The notes under the pieces: generated by a model
The model's input: only the letters and a program-made list of their open reading frames with translations
Database searches by the model: none
What the model was told of the DNA's origin: nothing
Position numbers and translations under genes: made by a program
In this document: piece after piece, positions 12,801-25,499 of the stretch
How positions within the stretch are numbered: the first letter of the stretch is position 1
Layout: the number at the start of each line of letters is the position of its first letter
Assembly: GCA_002105175.1 (NCBI GenBank)
Contig: MCGE01000005.1
Location: forward strand, 1,674,001 to 1,738,000
DNA length: 64,000 bases
Reading direction: 5' to 3'
Source of the DNA: Absidia repens
Lineage: Eukaryota > Mucoromycota > Mucoromycetes > Mucorales > Cunninghamellaceae

Positions 12801-14803
12801 TGGCGCGACAATCTATGGGAAATATTATCATTTTGGGGTACCTGAACCTTGGTGTCGGTGAACTGCCTGATGTACTATACCTTTTGGATGACCGCGATTA
12901 TGAAGTTCGATTGCTTGCCATGACAAAACTTATGTCTCACTTTAGCAAGGTCGATGATGCCGATGCTCTTCCAGGGTAAGTAAATGAAATAAATAAAGAA
13001 TAAAAAGGCGAAGTATAATGCGGTGACATAACTAATCTTGGGCTTTTGTTTTAAGTGTGACATCTTTACAATTCAAATTGATACAGAAGACGTACGATGG
13101 TGAAGACAACATTCATTGTTTTGCATTGGCCGCCAAATTCCTTATGAATCTCAAAAAATCACAACCCTACCCAAAGACTCGAACTCAAGGCGACCCCTCG
13201 ATGGAATTCACTTTGGATCAATACTGGGATAGATTGCTTGAACACTTCACCAAAAAACAATCCATCTTGATAACAGAATCTGTACTTCCCCTACTTGGTG
13301 CATTATTGGCTCAGGTAAACACTTACATGTATCGTACAATGTAGTAAATAATAGGATATTCATTATGCTTTTCTTTTTTTCCCCTTTTTTGCGTATGTAT
13401 CTGTGTGTCATGACAGATCCTGCAAAGTCCTTTGAACAACGACTGGGTTCAAAATTGCCTCAAAACATGGAGCTCCTTTGTGATCAAATATAGCAACAAG
13501 GAAGTGGTAAGGAACAAACAAATAATAATAATAATAATAATATCATTACTGACGTTTTGTTTATGAATCAGTCTTTACCTCTGCGTGAAGCTGTTGTGAA
13601 ATCAATCAGTTTTACTGCTAAGCACTTATTTATGCACACTATCCAGTTAGGGGAAGCTGCAGACCGTGCCAGAACATTTGTGGAACTGGCTATCATTCAG
13701 TTACTCCAGGTAAAGATTATTTAGAAGATCTATCGTGGTGTGTTTTTAACATGCATCTTCTTTTCAATAATGTAGGATGACGACGCTGATATTCGATACA
13801 ATATGGCTGCGATCATATCCGAAGCATTGCAATTAAAGGTAGGTAACAACTATTATTAGGAAAGTCACTAAAACTGATAATAATTCCATAGAGCCCAGCG
13901 CATCCTGAACGTACCGTGGAACTTGTAAATCAGCATCTCACAAGCCGTATTGCCTATCCTGCCCATCTTCAAACATCTCTTACTGAACACTTGATTGGTC
14001 ATGGGAAACTAAGTAAAAAAAAGAAAAAAAAAAGCCACGGCATAAAATTATATATGCATCCAATCTATGCGGTATCTCATGATCATTATTACTATTACCA
14101 ATCTAGAATCTATATGGACCGACGAAATGAACAGCAGTAGGTCCTTGTTTGAAAAGGAAAACCCCAACATTTACAAAGAAGAAATGGTGGATATCCAATG
14201 GGCGGCCGTGGATTTGGATCAGCTGCATTATCATCAACCCAAAGAATTTCAAGGATTTTGCAGCAACAGTCAATTTTTGTCATGGATGTGGCCAATCAAT
14301 TGATTGATTTTTGTAGATTATTGGAACCTGTTTCTGGATCCTTGGTAAGACAATCACAAATGAGACGATGGTGGAAATAGTACATTGAACTGTCTCTGAC
14401 CATTTGATACTTCTGCCATAGACAATGCAGCGCGGCCCTTACGGAATCACCTCTCGACCAACACTCTTCCTAGCCGCCTACCGATTACTTCTTGTTTTGA
14501 CATTCTCGTACGATTACCTTGGTGCGCTTCCTGATCTAGCTCCTGATTTTATCCCTGTCACTGAAAGTAAGAAAGGAAAAAAAAGACATTATCAAGATCA
14601 TATATCAACGTAATTGTTAATTTGCTTTTTTTTTAGATTTGCAATCCGCTTTACGTAATGTGAACGAGTCATCTGTTCATCCTCTCTTATGGCAACAATT
14701 GCATGGTGAGTCTGGATTGGCCGCCAAGATACATGGATTTTTACGACTTTTCAACAAGCCTTCGTACAACATGTTTCTCATCGCCCCGGATTTTAGGGAA
14801 TAG
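6887..14803 (+). CDS. TRM732: tRNA 2'-O-methylation factor Trm732 / THADA (DUF2428)
   Basis: Armadillo-like scaffold that partners Trm7 (FTSJ1) for 2'-O-methylation of tRNA position 32 (family knowledge). I read 23 exons, starting at 6887, 7165, 8206, 8570, 8775, 9101, 9452, 10540, 10722, 11080, 11395, 11773, 12037, 12252, 12690, 13056, 13417, 13572, 13776, 13892, 14107, 14422 and 14637. They give about 2071 aa. The DUF2428 region (about residues 1020-1290) carries LLDMLEQQIG, HPMHGTLLALQYVF, CCWRAVKEAS and RHRGAFSAVYPTYV. It is followed by SWAIRNCAVMLFSTLLQR and FFTRFPKLHSYL, both characteristic of the family. Two points need one extra base to stay open: CCCC at 8028-8032, just before LFLIRGMISTVR, and GGG near 14199. 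With both added, the summed exon length is a multiple of three. Intron 3 is taken as 8128-8205. Confidence 0.88.
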
Positions 14804-16430
14804 GTGCAAGCTTAGATTGTAGTAGTATAGTTTCATAGAAGTTTAGATTTTATATTGTTATAGAATGGTAGTTTTCGTGTTAAATGTCTCTATGTATATC
14901 AAAGAATTAAAAGAATTATGTTTTTAAATCGAAGTGTTTGTCTATTGCTATTTTGTGTTTTGCATATGTACTGTGTGTGTAATGGGTAATGAGTGGGTAA
15001 TGGATATGAACCCTTGCGTATAGCAGTCAGCGGGGGGGGTGTTTGCCCCCTCATTATATAGCATCACTATTATTATTCGGATAAGCGAACGTTGAGTACT
15101 TATGTCGTGTCCCAGTAGATAGAGCTCAACTTTATGAATATGACAGCATGATGTCCCTTTTTTTTTCTGTACTACCGTATCATCGTAGCCGGTACCTTCC
15201 TATAGCCAATCAGTCGTCGCTCTATACAATATACACCATCTGAACCCATACGTGAAATTCAATGACTGATAACCTTCCGATACTTTCCTGAAAAACAATT
15301 TATATATATATTCTGCCCGTTCAAGAACAACCGGCTGTAATATGATATCGAGCAAGTCATATTCCTCGCCAAAAAATATAAACAATTCCCAATTTGCCCT
15401 ATATCATCATCGAAGGAGCCTCAAGTACTAGCAAAACACAATAAAAACAACAAAATATACTAAGAAAATACCCTCAAACGTAATCCACGCCAGCAATGAA
15501 TATCAAATGCACTCTACAAGTGATCTATTGGTGGTAGCATGAGGGGAAATATAGAGGGATCTTAAGAATGGTCAGCACTAATCTAAACAGGCGAAGGTAA
15601 ATGGAGATTTATTGTACAAGACATAAAGGAGATTATTGGGACATATTTGATTGAAGGATGTAAAAAGAGACATATTTTATTCAAATATAGACATAAGAGC
15701 GATGACAAATCAATACTAAGATAAGCTAATGAAGGCTCCGAGAAGTCAACTAATGGTGCCTTCAGATCCTAGAACCAAAATGATTGCGTTTCCTATGCAT
15801 GTTGTAATCCCTGTTCTGAAAACCCTTCTAAACTAGTCCTGACGCGAATCTAAGTCCACCATTAGCCTATGGGGCTGCAATTATGAAGAATTAAATGTAA
15901 ATAAAATATAAAAAAGAAAGAAAGAGAAGGGAAAAAATAAAAAACAACGTGGAAATCAATTTCACGTGGGCGGGATTTGAATGTTTTCTCTCTCTGAACT
16001 ACAGTTCTGACCGTTTCTTCGGTTTTTTTTTGGATGATCATTTTCAGTTCGGCGAAAGAAGCAAAAAATAAGGTTATGTATTACTGTTGTATTAGTATCT
16101 ATATCATAACCACACATATTAAAATATTGATATTGCCCATAATAACGATGCAATTTCACTTTCCAATTGGTATCGTTCCTGGAGTTTTTCCGTTGCAACT
16201 AGTACTACCCATCAAGTAGCCCAAATCACCTGGCCTTGGTCTGGACACACACACCCGAAAAAACGACATTTTAATGCAAATATTGAATATACAAAGCGCC
16301 AAAAACGCTCCAGAATGTTTATTTTAAAAATATGAATAATGTAAAAATACTAAACTATCAACATCCACACTGCGAGCAAGCTTTCTTCGGCTATAGTATA
16401 CTAAATAGCTAACATGCTAGATTGAAAATT
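14804..16430. other. Intergenic region holding repeat copy B
   Basis: No gene is supported. After the TRM732 stop there is an AT-rich 3' flank. A short hairpin-capable GGGGGGG...CCCCC pair lies near 15030-15050. Repeat copy B follows from about 15480, and then the 3' flank of the Nudix gene on the other strand. Confidence 0.5.
15480..16210 (+). repeat. Dispersed repeat family, copy B
   Basis: The order of landmarks is the same as in copy A: GACATATTTTATT near 15669, a TCAACTAATGGTGCC block near 15745, TTTCCTATGCATG near 15788, CTAAACTAGTCCTGA near 15830 and CACGTGGGCGGG at 15963. On the minus strand the far end reads AAACGGTCAGAACTGTAG and then TTCAAATCCCGCC at tRNA-like spacing. The minus-strand frame at 15962-16198 resembles the matching frame in copy A but has no known domain. 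It is more likely repeat sequence than a gene. Confidence 0.7.
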
Positions 16431-17072
16431 CTATACTACAATTCCCAGCTTTTGAAGAAGTGTGGCGTCTTGATTTGCCATGTGGACCAAATGTGCCAAG
16501 GGAGTAAACAGAGGAGTGCGTTGAGCTAATTCTGACCATGAGACCCATTCCCAGTCGCCTTGAATTTTGTCGACTTCCATTGTTTTCAAATCATCAATGC
16601 GGTCGACTTCAGACTGCATAAAAACTGTAACGTAGTGTTTGTTTTCGCTGGCCATGACATCATTTGTGGTGGTGACAAAGGTTGGCGTACCTACATCCAA
16701 GTTGGTTTCTTCGCGACTTTCGCGTCGCGCACAATCTTCAAAAGATTCTTGAAATTCCAAGTGGCCTGTCACCCCCCCCCCAAAAAAAAGAAAAAAAAAT
16801 TCAAAGCAAGCATTCGAGATTAGGAGAAAATAAAAGACATCGCAGAAACCCATCACAAATCTATTACTTACCACCTGCAAGCTGCCAGGTTCCAGATCCA
16901 TGAGAATTTTTGCGCTGCGCGATCAAGATCTTCAATCCATCGTTGAATCTATGCTTAATGATGCAGCCGACACCAACTTGAACTATGCCTAAATCACACA
17001 ATAATATGATTAGATAAAGTGAAATAGTTGTTGTTTTTTGGAATATGGAATTTCCAAAGTATTACCGGTCAT
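16431..17072 (-). CDS. Nudix hydrolase, NUDT15-like
   Basis: Predicted to hydrolyse a nucleoside diphosphate linkage, probably cleaning modified nucleotides. The exact substrate cannot be read from sequence. Exons: 17066-17072 (only ATGACCG), 16872-16988 and 16431-16765, giving 152 aa, a typical single-domain size. The protein begins MTGIVQVGVGCII. The Nudix box is complete: G-H-L-E-F-Q-E, seven residues, then R-E-S-R-E-E-T. The segments GSGTWQLAGGHLEF and KHYVTVFMQSEVD, followed by WEWVSWSEL, parallel NUDT15/MTH2-type proteins. The second intron contains a ten-base C run on the plus strand at 16772-16781. A longer minus-strand frame starting inside exon 2 (MDLEPGSLQVV) is a reading-frame artefact through that intron. 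Confidence 0.85.
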
Positions 17073-17345
17073 GTAAGAAAGAAACGGTAAAATAAAATAA
17101 CGATAGAAAGAAGGCAGACTGCGGAGCAACTCCTCCCCTCATTTTTTATAAAAATATTTCGATCGGAATCTGAATCCCAAAGTAGGCCGAAATTCTGATT
17201 CCAAAAATCAAAAAAAAAAGCACAAAACGACACAGTAAAATACAGCACAGCAAATGATGATATAAAGGGACAAACGTTTTTATTTACAAAATAAGACAAA
17301 AATGAAAGAGAAGAGGAAGAAGGGAAATACTATGATAAACTATAT

Positions 17346-19617
17346 CTAAGGGGAAACAAGTCGGCGCCTAAACTGTTCACAAATGGGTAGGTAGGTTTTG
17401 CACGGCGTTTCCAAATGAGGGTACTTGACAATCACATAGGTAATCACAAAACGACAAAGCTGCCGTTGCATCCAATAGAGGGGACAAATTGCCTTGAATC
17501 CAGTCACAGGCGTATCGTACCAAACAACCTGGTCTTGATCTCCATCATGATGCTGTCCTTCCCTTCCTTCCATTTTTTCCTCATTGAATAGCTGCATTTC
17601 TTCGCTCTTGACATTCTTTGTTGCTGGTGTCTTTCGTTGTTGTGTCTCCGCCATCTGTTCCAGTAATGGAGTCCATAAATCATCAAGCTGTTTTTTTGAC
17701 AATGGGTATATGTCAGCCAGAGGGCATCGGTCTTGTTGATAGGGTCGCCGTAATAAACCTGGAGCCATGGTAGCGCTGCTGCCAAAGTATGGTTTCATTC
17801 CTCCATCGCTAATATTATCATTGGACGTCGTCGGTGTCGTTGATAGTGGTGGTGGTAATTGCGTCGATGTCGATAAAAGCCGTGTGTGTGAAAACAATTC
17901 ATCCGCGCTCATCGTCATGGTGTGGTCAACGATAATGGATAACAAAGCAGGTACCAGTAAAGGATATTTCCACAGAATGCTGTCGTCATTGACTTGGTGT
18001 TGTCCCTTATCTAGTGCAATTCCGAAGTCGAGTTCAGGAAGGACGGCCGTAGACACATAGCTGTCGTTGTTCATACCATTATCATTCATATTGTGCTGGG
18101 AAGGTTGGCCTGAAAGCTGTGGGTGAGATGATCCTTGTTGATCATGATGTACATGGTGGGGTTGATTTTGGGTCAAATGCTGGTAACTAGTCGATAATGG
18201 ATTTTGTTGAGATTCCACAGAATAAAATGAGTCGACGTTGTCAAACAGTGACGGTACTTGTAGTTGTTCTGTTATGGTAACATCAAGTGGATAGGCCAAA
18301 GGTACTTGGTTCGGTAAAGCCAAATCCCATACACCGGTAGATGTGGTAAGTTCAGTAGGTGATGACAAGTGACCAGAATAACAAAACGATGAACCAGAGT
18401 GAGTAGCGTCGACGAATCCCAGGTTGGTGGTATTAGGAGGTGAAGGAGAGGTGGCGGCAAAAACGGAGAAATTTGACTCCCTATCATTTTCATGACGGGA
18501 GACTGGCGCAGATGGTTCTTGAGCTGAATCGAGGTGATCTGATGGTGGAGATGAAGCATACTGCTGACTTTGTGGTGAAGTATTTTGTTGTTGATGACTG
18601 CCCCCATGAAGATCGGGTATAGTAAATGACGAGTTTCCATTTTTGGTCAAGACATTTGAGGAAATAACTGGTGCTTGAGAAATATTTGTGTCAGTTGCGG
18701 TTGATATAGGTTGGACAGACGGAGAGCGATCGGATAGAAGCGGTAAAGTTGTTGTTGTTGTTGTGGTTGCTAATGCTGCTAGTGGTGGTACCGATACAGC
18801 GGTAGTTGTTGCTGTTGGTGGAGATGTTTGTTGTGATTGCCCCTGAGATAAGTGATGATCTGACAACGTCGGTTCTGGTTTTGTTGTAATGCCACCTTGA
18901 CAAAGAGCAAGCTTCACACGCAAATCATCATTTTCCTTTTGTAATTTGTTCATTGTAGTACGGACCCAATTGATTTCCAGTTGTAGTTGGCTGTTTTCGT
19001 TCTTGAATGTTTCAACCTGCTCCTCCAAAGAAGTTATGTATTCTAAATAGCAACAATGAATTGGTAATTAGTTATGCGCCTTGTTTTTTGATACTAGACT
19101 TGGTGTCTTGACCCTTACCTTTTCGACGATTCCTAAAGTTTCTGGCGGATAGTTTATTTCGCAGTTGGCGTCGTTCTTTGGAAGTCATCATCTTGAATTG
19201 AGCATCAGTATAGCGTTCATCATCTTCGTCAGATAATCGAGTATCATATATTGCCTTTGACCCATGGCGGCCTTGCTGCTGTTGTGGTGCTGACTGAGTA
19301 TAGGTATTCAGTTGAGGTTGATTTTGTTGTGAATGCGAAGGCGTCACTGTATCACCGAACGGGTAGAAACCAGGCACTTGATCAAGGTTGTAATGGAAAG
19401 GTGCAACGTTTCCGTTTGGATCAATAATTTGCTGCTGATCATCGTGCGTAATAACCATCGACCGAGATTGGGGGTACTGGGTTGGATACGCATTTTGTTG
19501 CTGAGAATACTGGGTTGGCGTGACAGGTTGCTGCATCTGCTGTTGTGATGGAAAACAAATGCTAGTCAAGGAATTTTTTTGCGTACTGAATTGATTGAAA
19601 TCCTTGTTCTGTTCCAT
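17346..19617 (-). CDS. bZIP transcription factor (Atf/CREB-like basic region)
   Basis: Predicted DNA-binding regulator in the nucleus. Two exons, 19119-19617 and 17346-19042, give about 731 aa. The N-terminal 140 residues are Gln-rich with QYPQS/QYSQQ patches. The basic region lies at about residues 147-166 (KERRQLRNKLSARNFRNRRK) and is interrupted by the intron exactly at its end. The zipper begins with EYITSLEEQVETFKNEN and runs for about six heptads to LRVKLALC. The N-x7-R spacing of the basic region (NKLSARNFR) fits bZIP proteins. The long Ser/Thr/Gln/His-rich tail has no recognised domain. Its last 60 residues (YWMQRQLCRFVITYV) are more ordered. The true start is the ATG at 19617. Confidence 0.88.
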
Positions 19618-20321
19618 ATTAAACAAGTCGCGGTGAAAAAAGTAAGAAAGAAAGAAAGAAAATTATAAACAAAAGAAAGACAATGGGAGATATGAATTAT
19701 TGACCAATCAAAGTCTCTTTAACTTGGCGGTTCAATCACCGACAGTTTTAACAGTTTGACATGATGAGGAAGTGATACTTGATGGAAGTGATACTTGATG
19801 GAAGTGAGAAAAAGGAAGGTGTTTCCTGTAAATAGATATATAAAAATGAATATATGCTTCCTAAAAAAGTTAAAATGCTACATGAATTAATTATACAATT
19901 TCTAGAGAGTCGAGATGGGAAAACGAATTCCCGATAGGCTGTTTTTGCAGTTCATAGTTGTTAATTAAATAGGCCGTTGGCCAATGTCCTAAAAATTACG
20001 AACATGCCATAACCATGATGATGTTAACAGTGTTGTAATTGTAATGAATGCAACTTATGAAATAACAGGATGTGGAGTTGAACTATAACTGTGAAAAATG
20101 TGATGACTGTGTGGGTAGATGATAATAATAAGTGTTCTTGTACTATTTTAATATTGGAAGCTCTTTTAAGTGTTTTATTTTTTCACCTAGCCTTTCTTTT
20201 CAGATTTTTACACAAACCAGTGGACAAAAGTAATGATAATGATAATGGCCTAAAAAAGTGATAACGAATGGATCATGGGATCAGAGTCGTTGATGGATAG
20301 GTTGGAACAAATGTATTACAG

Positions 20322-20361
<40 letters not shown>

Positions 20362-21902
20362 CGTAGAATAATGGAAAAATAATAATATAAATAAATCATC
20401 ATCAACTGATTACAATGTTTTTGTCATAGTAGGACTAAAAGCCAAAACCATCAGTTGACAAGGGACAGCGGAATAGAAATAGTCGGGCCATCAGTTACCA
20501 TTCCTTGGGGTTCAAAAAAAAAAAAAAGGAGCGAGCCCATCAATTCAATCAGCTTCAACCTATTAGGAGAGCTTAAATAAAACTGGATCTTGTCCCCTCC
20601 CTTCCCGGTGTAACTTTATAAAGTTCTTGTACCTGGGATTTTTTAATTCATTCTGTGATGATGACAAGATAAAAGGGTAATGGGTTCCCATGATATACAC
20701 GGATGATGGAAGGTAGCTTGCTTATATTAAGTCAATAGAGACATTAATTTAACCAACTAACCAAGTATCATATCTAATAAGAAAAGGCATAGTATTATGA
20801 TAGTTTTGATAAAAATAAGAAATGTACCGTCTGTGTTCACTTATTTTTCCTCGACGCGGGGCTTTAATTATTTGCATTACGGAAAGACAATGAGGATGAA
20901 AAAAGAAATTCCAGTATGGAGCAGAACAGTGACCCTGTCCAGTCTCGGTATAGTATAGTTGCTCTTTTTTTTACATGGGAGCGGAGCCTCATGACTTCAT
21001 ATACTGAAAGGTATCGACACCGATGATATAGAAAAAATTATGGTTGATAGTTGGCTGATCCCCTGACAAATATGGTGATTCTTGGGTTAGGGTTATGCGG
21101 ACGTTAAAAAAGGTACTGGGGCAAACAAAAAACAAAACAAAGAGAACATGCATAAGATGAATAATTGTGGCACAAATGGAGGAAAAAAGGGCACAGAAAG
21201 TGCAAAAGAAAGGAGGTTTTTTGTTTATTGGAGAAAAAAAAGGAGCAAATATCACTTTTATTATTATAATGTAAACTGGATTACGGTATCTTTTTGGATT
21301 GAATGCCCTTATTGGGACAAACCGAGTTGAAAGTGTCATATGGCCAGTGCGTATTTATCCTCGTCTCAATCATTGTAACTGTTTTCTTAATTGCACCATA
21401 TAATATGGTATGAATTCCAATGTTGAGTTGAACTAGTTGAAAATGATTCAAACGATCAGAGATTATAGCCCACCGTTACTTGTTTCAACATCGTCTTGAT
21501 ATATCAAAAGAGAAGATATAGTATCATTTTTTTAGATGGGCCCAAAGGTAGTACCCGGCGACCCCTCTATTCACATAATCAGAATGAATCACAAGATATT
21601 GAACCAAAAAAAAAAAAAAAAAAGTAAGGCACATGATCTATAACATTGAGTAACCATTGCTGGCCTTCCATCCTATGCTTTTCGCACCACCCGTGATGAC
21701 CAACTTGATTGACATGGCATCCTTTTTTTCTATTAAAGTGTAGCACCAAACTTCCAGAGCGGGGATTAAAATATTTTTCTTCCTCCATAAAAGTACAAAG
21801 CGGGGCTGATTTTATTTTTTGCTTTCTTTTTCGCTTTTCTCTTTTTTTACATATATTTATCTCTATTTCTCTCCCTCCCCCTTTTCACTGATTGATCGGA
21901 AA
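19618..21902. other. 2.3-kb intergenic region between divergent bZIP and homeobox genes
   Basis: No gene is supported. A 116-codon minus frame at 20989-21339 lacks motifs and is low in complexity. The region contains a duplicated 16-base AAGTGATACTTGATGG near 19771-19801, a 37-base poly-A at 20324-20360 and several shorter A runs. As the shared upstream region of two transcription-factor genes it may hold regulatory sites (inference). Confidence 0.45.
20324..20360. repeat. Poly-A tract, 37 bases
   Basis: An uninterrupted A run in the bZIP/homeobox intergenic space. Comparable runs occur at 6456-6499 (T), 24145-24180 (T) and 43017-43046 (A). Confidence 0.95.
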
Positions 21903-23555
21903 ATGGCCACCATTACAGTACCAATGCCAGCATTACAATCATCCTTAGTACGTACTATAATCTAGTAGAAATAAGAAAAGGCAACTTGAATGACTAAAGG
22001 TTTTTCTCTTTTTGCACAATAGCCATCACGACAATTTACACCATTAGTACTGTATAACGAATCTAAACACAATCGTCACCAAAAACAATCCATCCAATAC
22101 AATCAAAATGAAGAAAAGGAAATAATGCATCGTCGATTGAAAATCAGCGATATGCTTGAACAAAATGCTCAATGGTGGAATGATCATGAATGCGTCTTAA
22201 ATGCTACTCCTTCAGGTATTAAAAAAAGAAAAGAATACTATATACGATATTCTGGCAAAGACTTATCATGCTTATTATTTAATAGAAGATTCCTCGATAT
22301 CATGTAAGAAGGGATTTGTACGAGTAGATGACACAAACGAAATAGCGGAGGATGACAAAGACGAAAACGAAATGATTGACATGCTTCCAAGTATCAGTAC
22401 AAGCTCCACTTCAAGCAACAGTAGCAATGATTCTAATGACAGCATATCAACTACTACGACTACACCCATCAAGACTGAAAATGTAATGTCTGTGTCCACA
22501 TTGATGGTTGTACCCACACACATGCCCTCTTCGCCGACGATCGTTGCATTGGAGCCTAAGACCGATATGCCTCCACCGCCATTATATCAAGCGCGGAGAT
22601 CTTTTGCCATCGATCGGTCCCATCAGCATCATCAATACCACCAACATCGTCACTCAACCGCAAGCATCAGTCACCGTCCATTATCCCCAACTTCTTTATC
22701 CTCGCCATCACTGCCAGAACATAAGGCAACATTGCCTAGCTCACCATTACCATCACCAACATCAGTGTCGTCTCTCTTGCATTCATACAACCCATCTACT
22801 ACAACAAGATCCGTTTTTTCATCAGCATCCTCTTCATCTCCCAAAGCCTGTAACGAACTTTTACTAGACGACGTGCATGATTACTACAACGACCTACCGA
22901 CATCCATTGATATGACACAGCAACTATCACCACCTTTACAACAGACACTCCCAAACAATGGCACAGGCACAGATGCTGCAATTAACAAAAAGCGTCGCCG
23001 AGGCAATTTACCCAAACATGTGACGGAATTTCTCAAATATTGGTTATTACAACACAAAAAGCATCCTTACCCTACTGAGCGCCAAAAACTGGAATTGGCA
23101 CAACGTACAGGTTTAGCAGTCAATCAAATCAGCAACTGGTTTATCAACGCAAGGCGTCGCATTTTACAACCAATGTTAGAAACGGAACAACTTTTGGCTC
23201 AACAACAACAGCAACAGCAACAACAACATATGTATATGAATTATCGCTCATCTTCACAACATCCAAATTATCATCATCCACGTTCGACTTTATCATATCC
23301 AGCATCAACTTCATCAACTATGGAAGAAAAAAAACGTCGTCAATTGGACATTTACGCCTATCATGGATTTACTGGTAAAAAAAAAAAAAAAAAAGTTGTC
23401 AGTTTGAGGCGACGGTAATGAGCTAACACATTATCAATCTTTTTTTTTTTTTAGAAACCACACATGATACCCAGCGTTGGTCTGTTCGTCGAACCAAACT
23501 ACCCAATATCGAAATTCCAGAAAAAGATCAACATATATTTGCAACTGTACCATGA
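21903..23555 (+). CDS. TALE-class homeodomain transcription factor
   Basis: Predicted sequence-specific regulator. Exons: 21903-21947, 22023-22215, 22286-23374 and 23455-23555, giving about 475 aa. The homeodomain is at about residues 313-375 and begins KKRRRGNLPKHVTEFLKYWL. It contains the three-residue TALE-type loop HPYPTE and recognition helix NQISNWFINARRR, with Ile at the class-diagnostic position. This matches Homeobox_KN. Upstream lie acidic and Ser/Thr/Pro-rich stretches. A poly-Gln tract (LLAQQQQQQQQQ) follows the homeodomain. The last exon encodes ETTHDTQRWSVRR and ends FATVP. The intron at 22216-22285 can be read through from an in-frame ATG at 22201, but splicing keeps the longer N-terminus in frame. 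TALE factors often dimerise with other homeodomains, and no partner is visible here. Confidence 0.9.
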
Positions 23556-24142
23556 TGATCTTACCTGTCTCTCTCTCTTTCTCTGCCTACCTATCTCAAG
23601 TTTTATGATACCCACCCTCAAGTTACCTTACTATAGTTACCCCCTCGTTTTTTATGACCCATTCCCCTATTATTTATATTATCATTTTTATTGCTTTTTT
23701 TTTTTGTTCGTCCAATGTAAAGTATATGTATATCCTTTACCTTTTGTTACCCTAGTTTAGTCTTTATTGCCCTATTCTTCTTTTTTTTATCCAATAATAA
23801 ATATTATCCACATTGTCTTTTGTTCTTTCTTTTTTTGACAAATAAAAATAATGTCCATATTGCCACCCACTGATTTTTTAAGATCCAATGACCCATTTTT
23901 TGACAAAGATGATATGCATGAGAAAGAGAAGCGGCTATGTCTAGTTCTAATTCCAGAGGTGACACGACAGATTGTGTATATATATTTATATATATTGTTC
24001 ATTATCGTCCTCTATTCAACAACTTTAAGAAGCCAAGAAAAAGGGGTAAACGAACATGTGTAAAACGAAAACGTCCATGATCATTTTTTTCTGAAAAAAC
24101 AAATTACCAGTGCATGAATGAAGAAGGAGACGAGTCATGATG

Positions 24143-24144
<2 letters not shown>

Positions 24145-24180
<36 letters not shown>
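24145..24180. repeat. Poly-T tract, 36 bases
   Basis: Uninterrupted T run in gene-free DNA downstream of the homeobox gene. Confidence 0.95.
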
Positions 24181-24183
<3 letters not shown>

Positions 24184-25499
24184 AGTATACAGTGTATTTT
24201 TTTAAGGGGATGATCTCGGCACAAACATTTAAAAACATGTGCCATGCTAATCCTGTGATAGTGAGGTATATATTTACATTACCTCAGTGTTTGTGTTTTT
24301 GTTTAACAAAGGTTGGTAGTACGAAGCATGCTTGATCTTTTTGTGGATTCTTCGGTCCTTTCGTATTCCTAAAAAAATTGTGATACAAGGACTAATCCAA
24401 AAACCCTTTGCTTTCGTACCACTCGTCAGGCGTCAAATCGATATTTATTTATTTTTTACTTGTGATCGAATCGCCGCCGGGAAAACGCTGCTGAAGGCCA
24501 AAAAAAAAGGAAAAAAAAAAAAAAAAAGAGGTCTCGAGCCTCGTCAGCACAACTGCATACATGATAGGGAGGGAGAACGTGTCGTTTATCATTTGATTTA
24601 TCTTTAAATTACAAGGAAACAAATAAACCATTGTTGTATAAAAAAAGGGTCTGTGCGTATTGATTGACAAGATGGTAATAACGACAATAGTCAGTGTTTC
24701 TGCTATCGTCACTACATACAATTCAAACAATAAAAACAATAGCGGCAACATAACTTTCAACAGAGAAAAAGGAGGTTTTTATTGAAAACATAAATGTATT
24801 GTAAGAAGAAAACTAGGAGATACTAAATACTAAAATTAAGGAGGTAGGGGAGTAATGTTTAAACTGAAGGATAACAATGTCTAAATCAAGCGCCATTATG
24901 AACAAAGTCCACTATATGCTAGTGAAGATTGTCTTTGCTACTGCTGATTGGCGTTGATACAAGCTGCCAATCACACACTGTTCTTGATATTGGGAATTGG
25001 TGCTGAAAATAAGCCAAAGTGTGGTTCTCTACTCTGACACTGTAGTCCTTCCAAAAGTTCGGCAGGGAGTTGGGTTTCCAGGAGACTCGAAGGACCAACC
25101 AGATTGAACGTGCAGAATGCTGTTATTCTTTGTCTTGTTTTTTTTTTTTCCTACGAAGAGAGGGATGAATATACCTCGTGAGTACAAGAGGTGAACTACT
25201 TTTCAAGTATCATAATATTCACCCATATCATTCATTTTTCCAACAAGATAAATAAAAGTAAAAGACAAACAGGTTAAAATAAGATTAAAGGTCTCTTTTC
25301 AAGGAGCGAGAGGGGTAAATCGCCTCACTAAAAAGAATATCGTCTCATCCTCGTAAGGAATTGAATGCCTAGTTACAAAGGAAGCGAGCGTAGTATATAA
25401 TAATGAAAAAGAGCGCTGTTCTGCCCAGGTCGAAATGATCAATCAAATAAAATACTCAACTGGATTTCAAATGGGTTGTTGTGCACATCAGCTTTTTTT

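Noticed and set aside
5990..14200. Programmed ribosomal frameshifting to explain the three frame changes
   Set aside because: No X-XXY-YYZ slippery heptamer or known +1 site is present at any of them. Two changes lie at short homopolymers, so assembly indels explain them more simply.
20989..21339. A 116-codon minus-strand frame as a gene
   Set aside because: Low-complexity Phe/Ile/Thr composition, no motif, and located in the spacer between two transcription-factor genes.
22201..22300. Alternative homeobox start at 22201
   Set aside because: It reads through a segment with a good GTATTA donor, branch-like sequence and TAATAG acceptor. The spliced model keeps a longer in-phase N-terminus with its own ATG at 21903.
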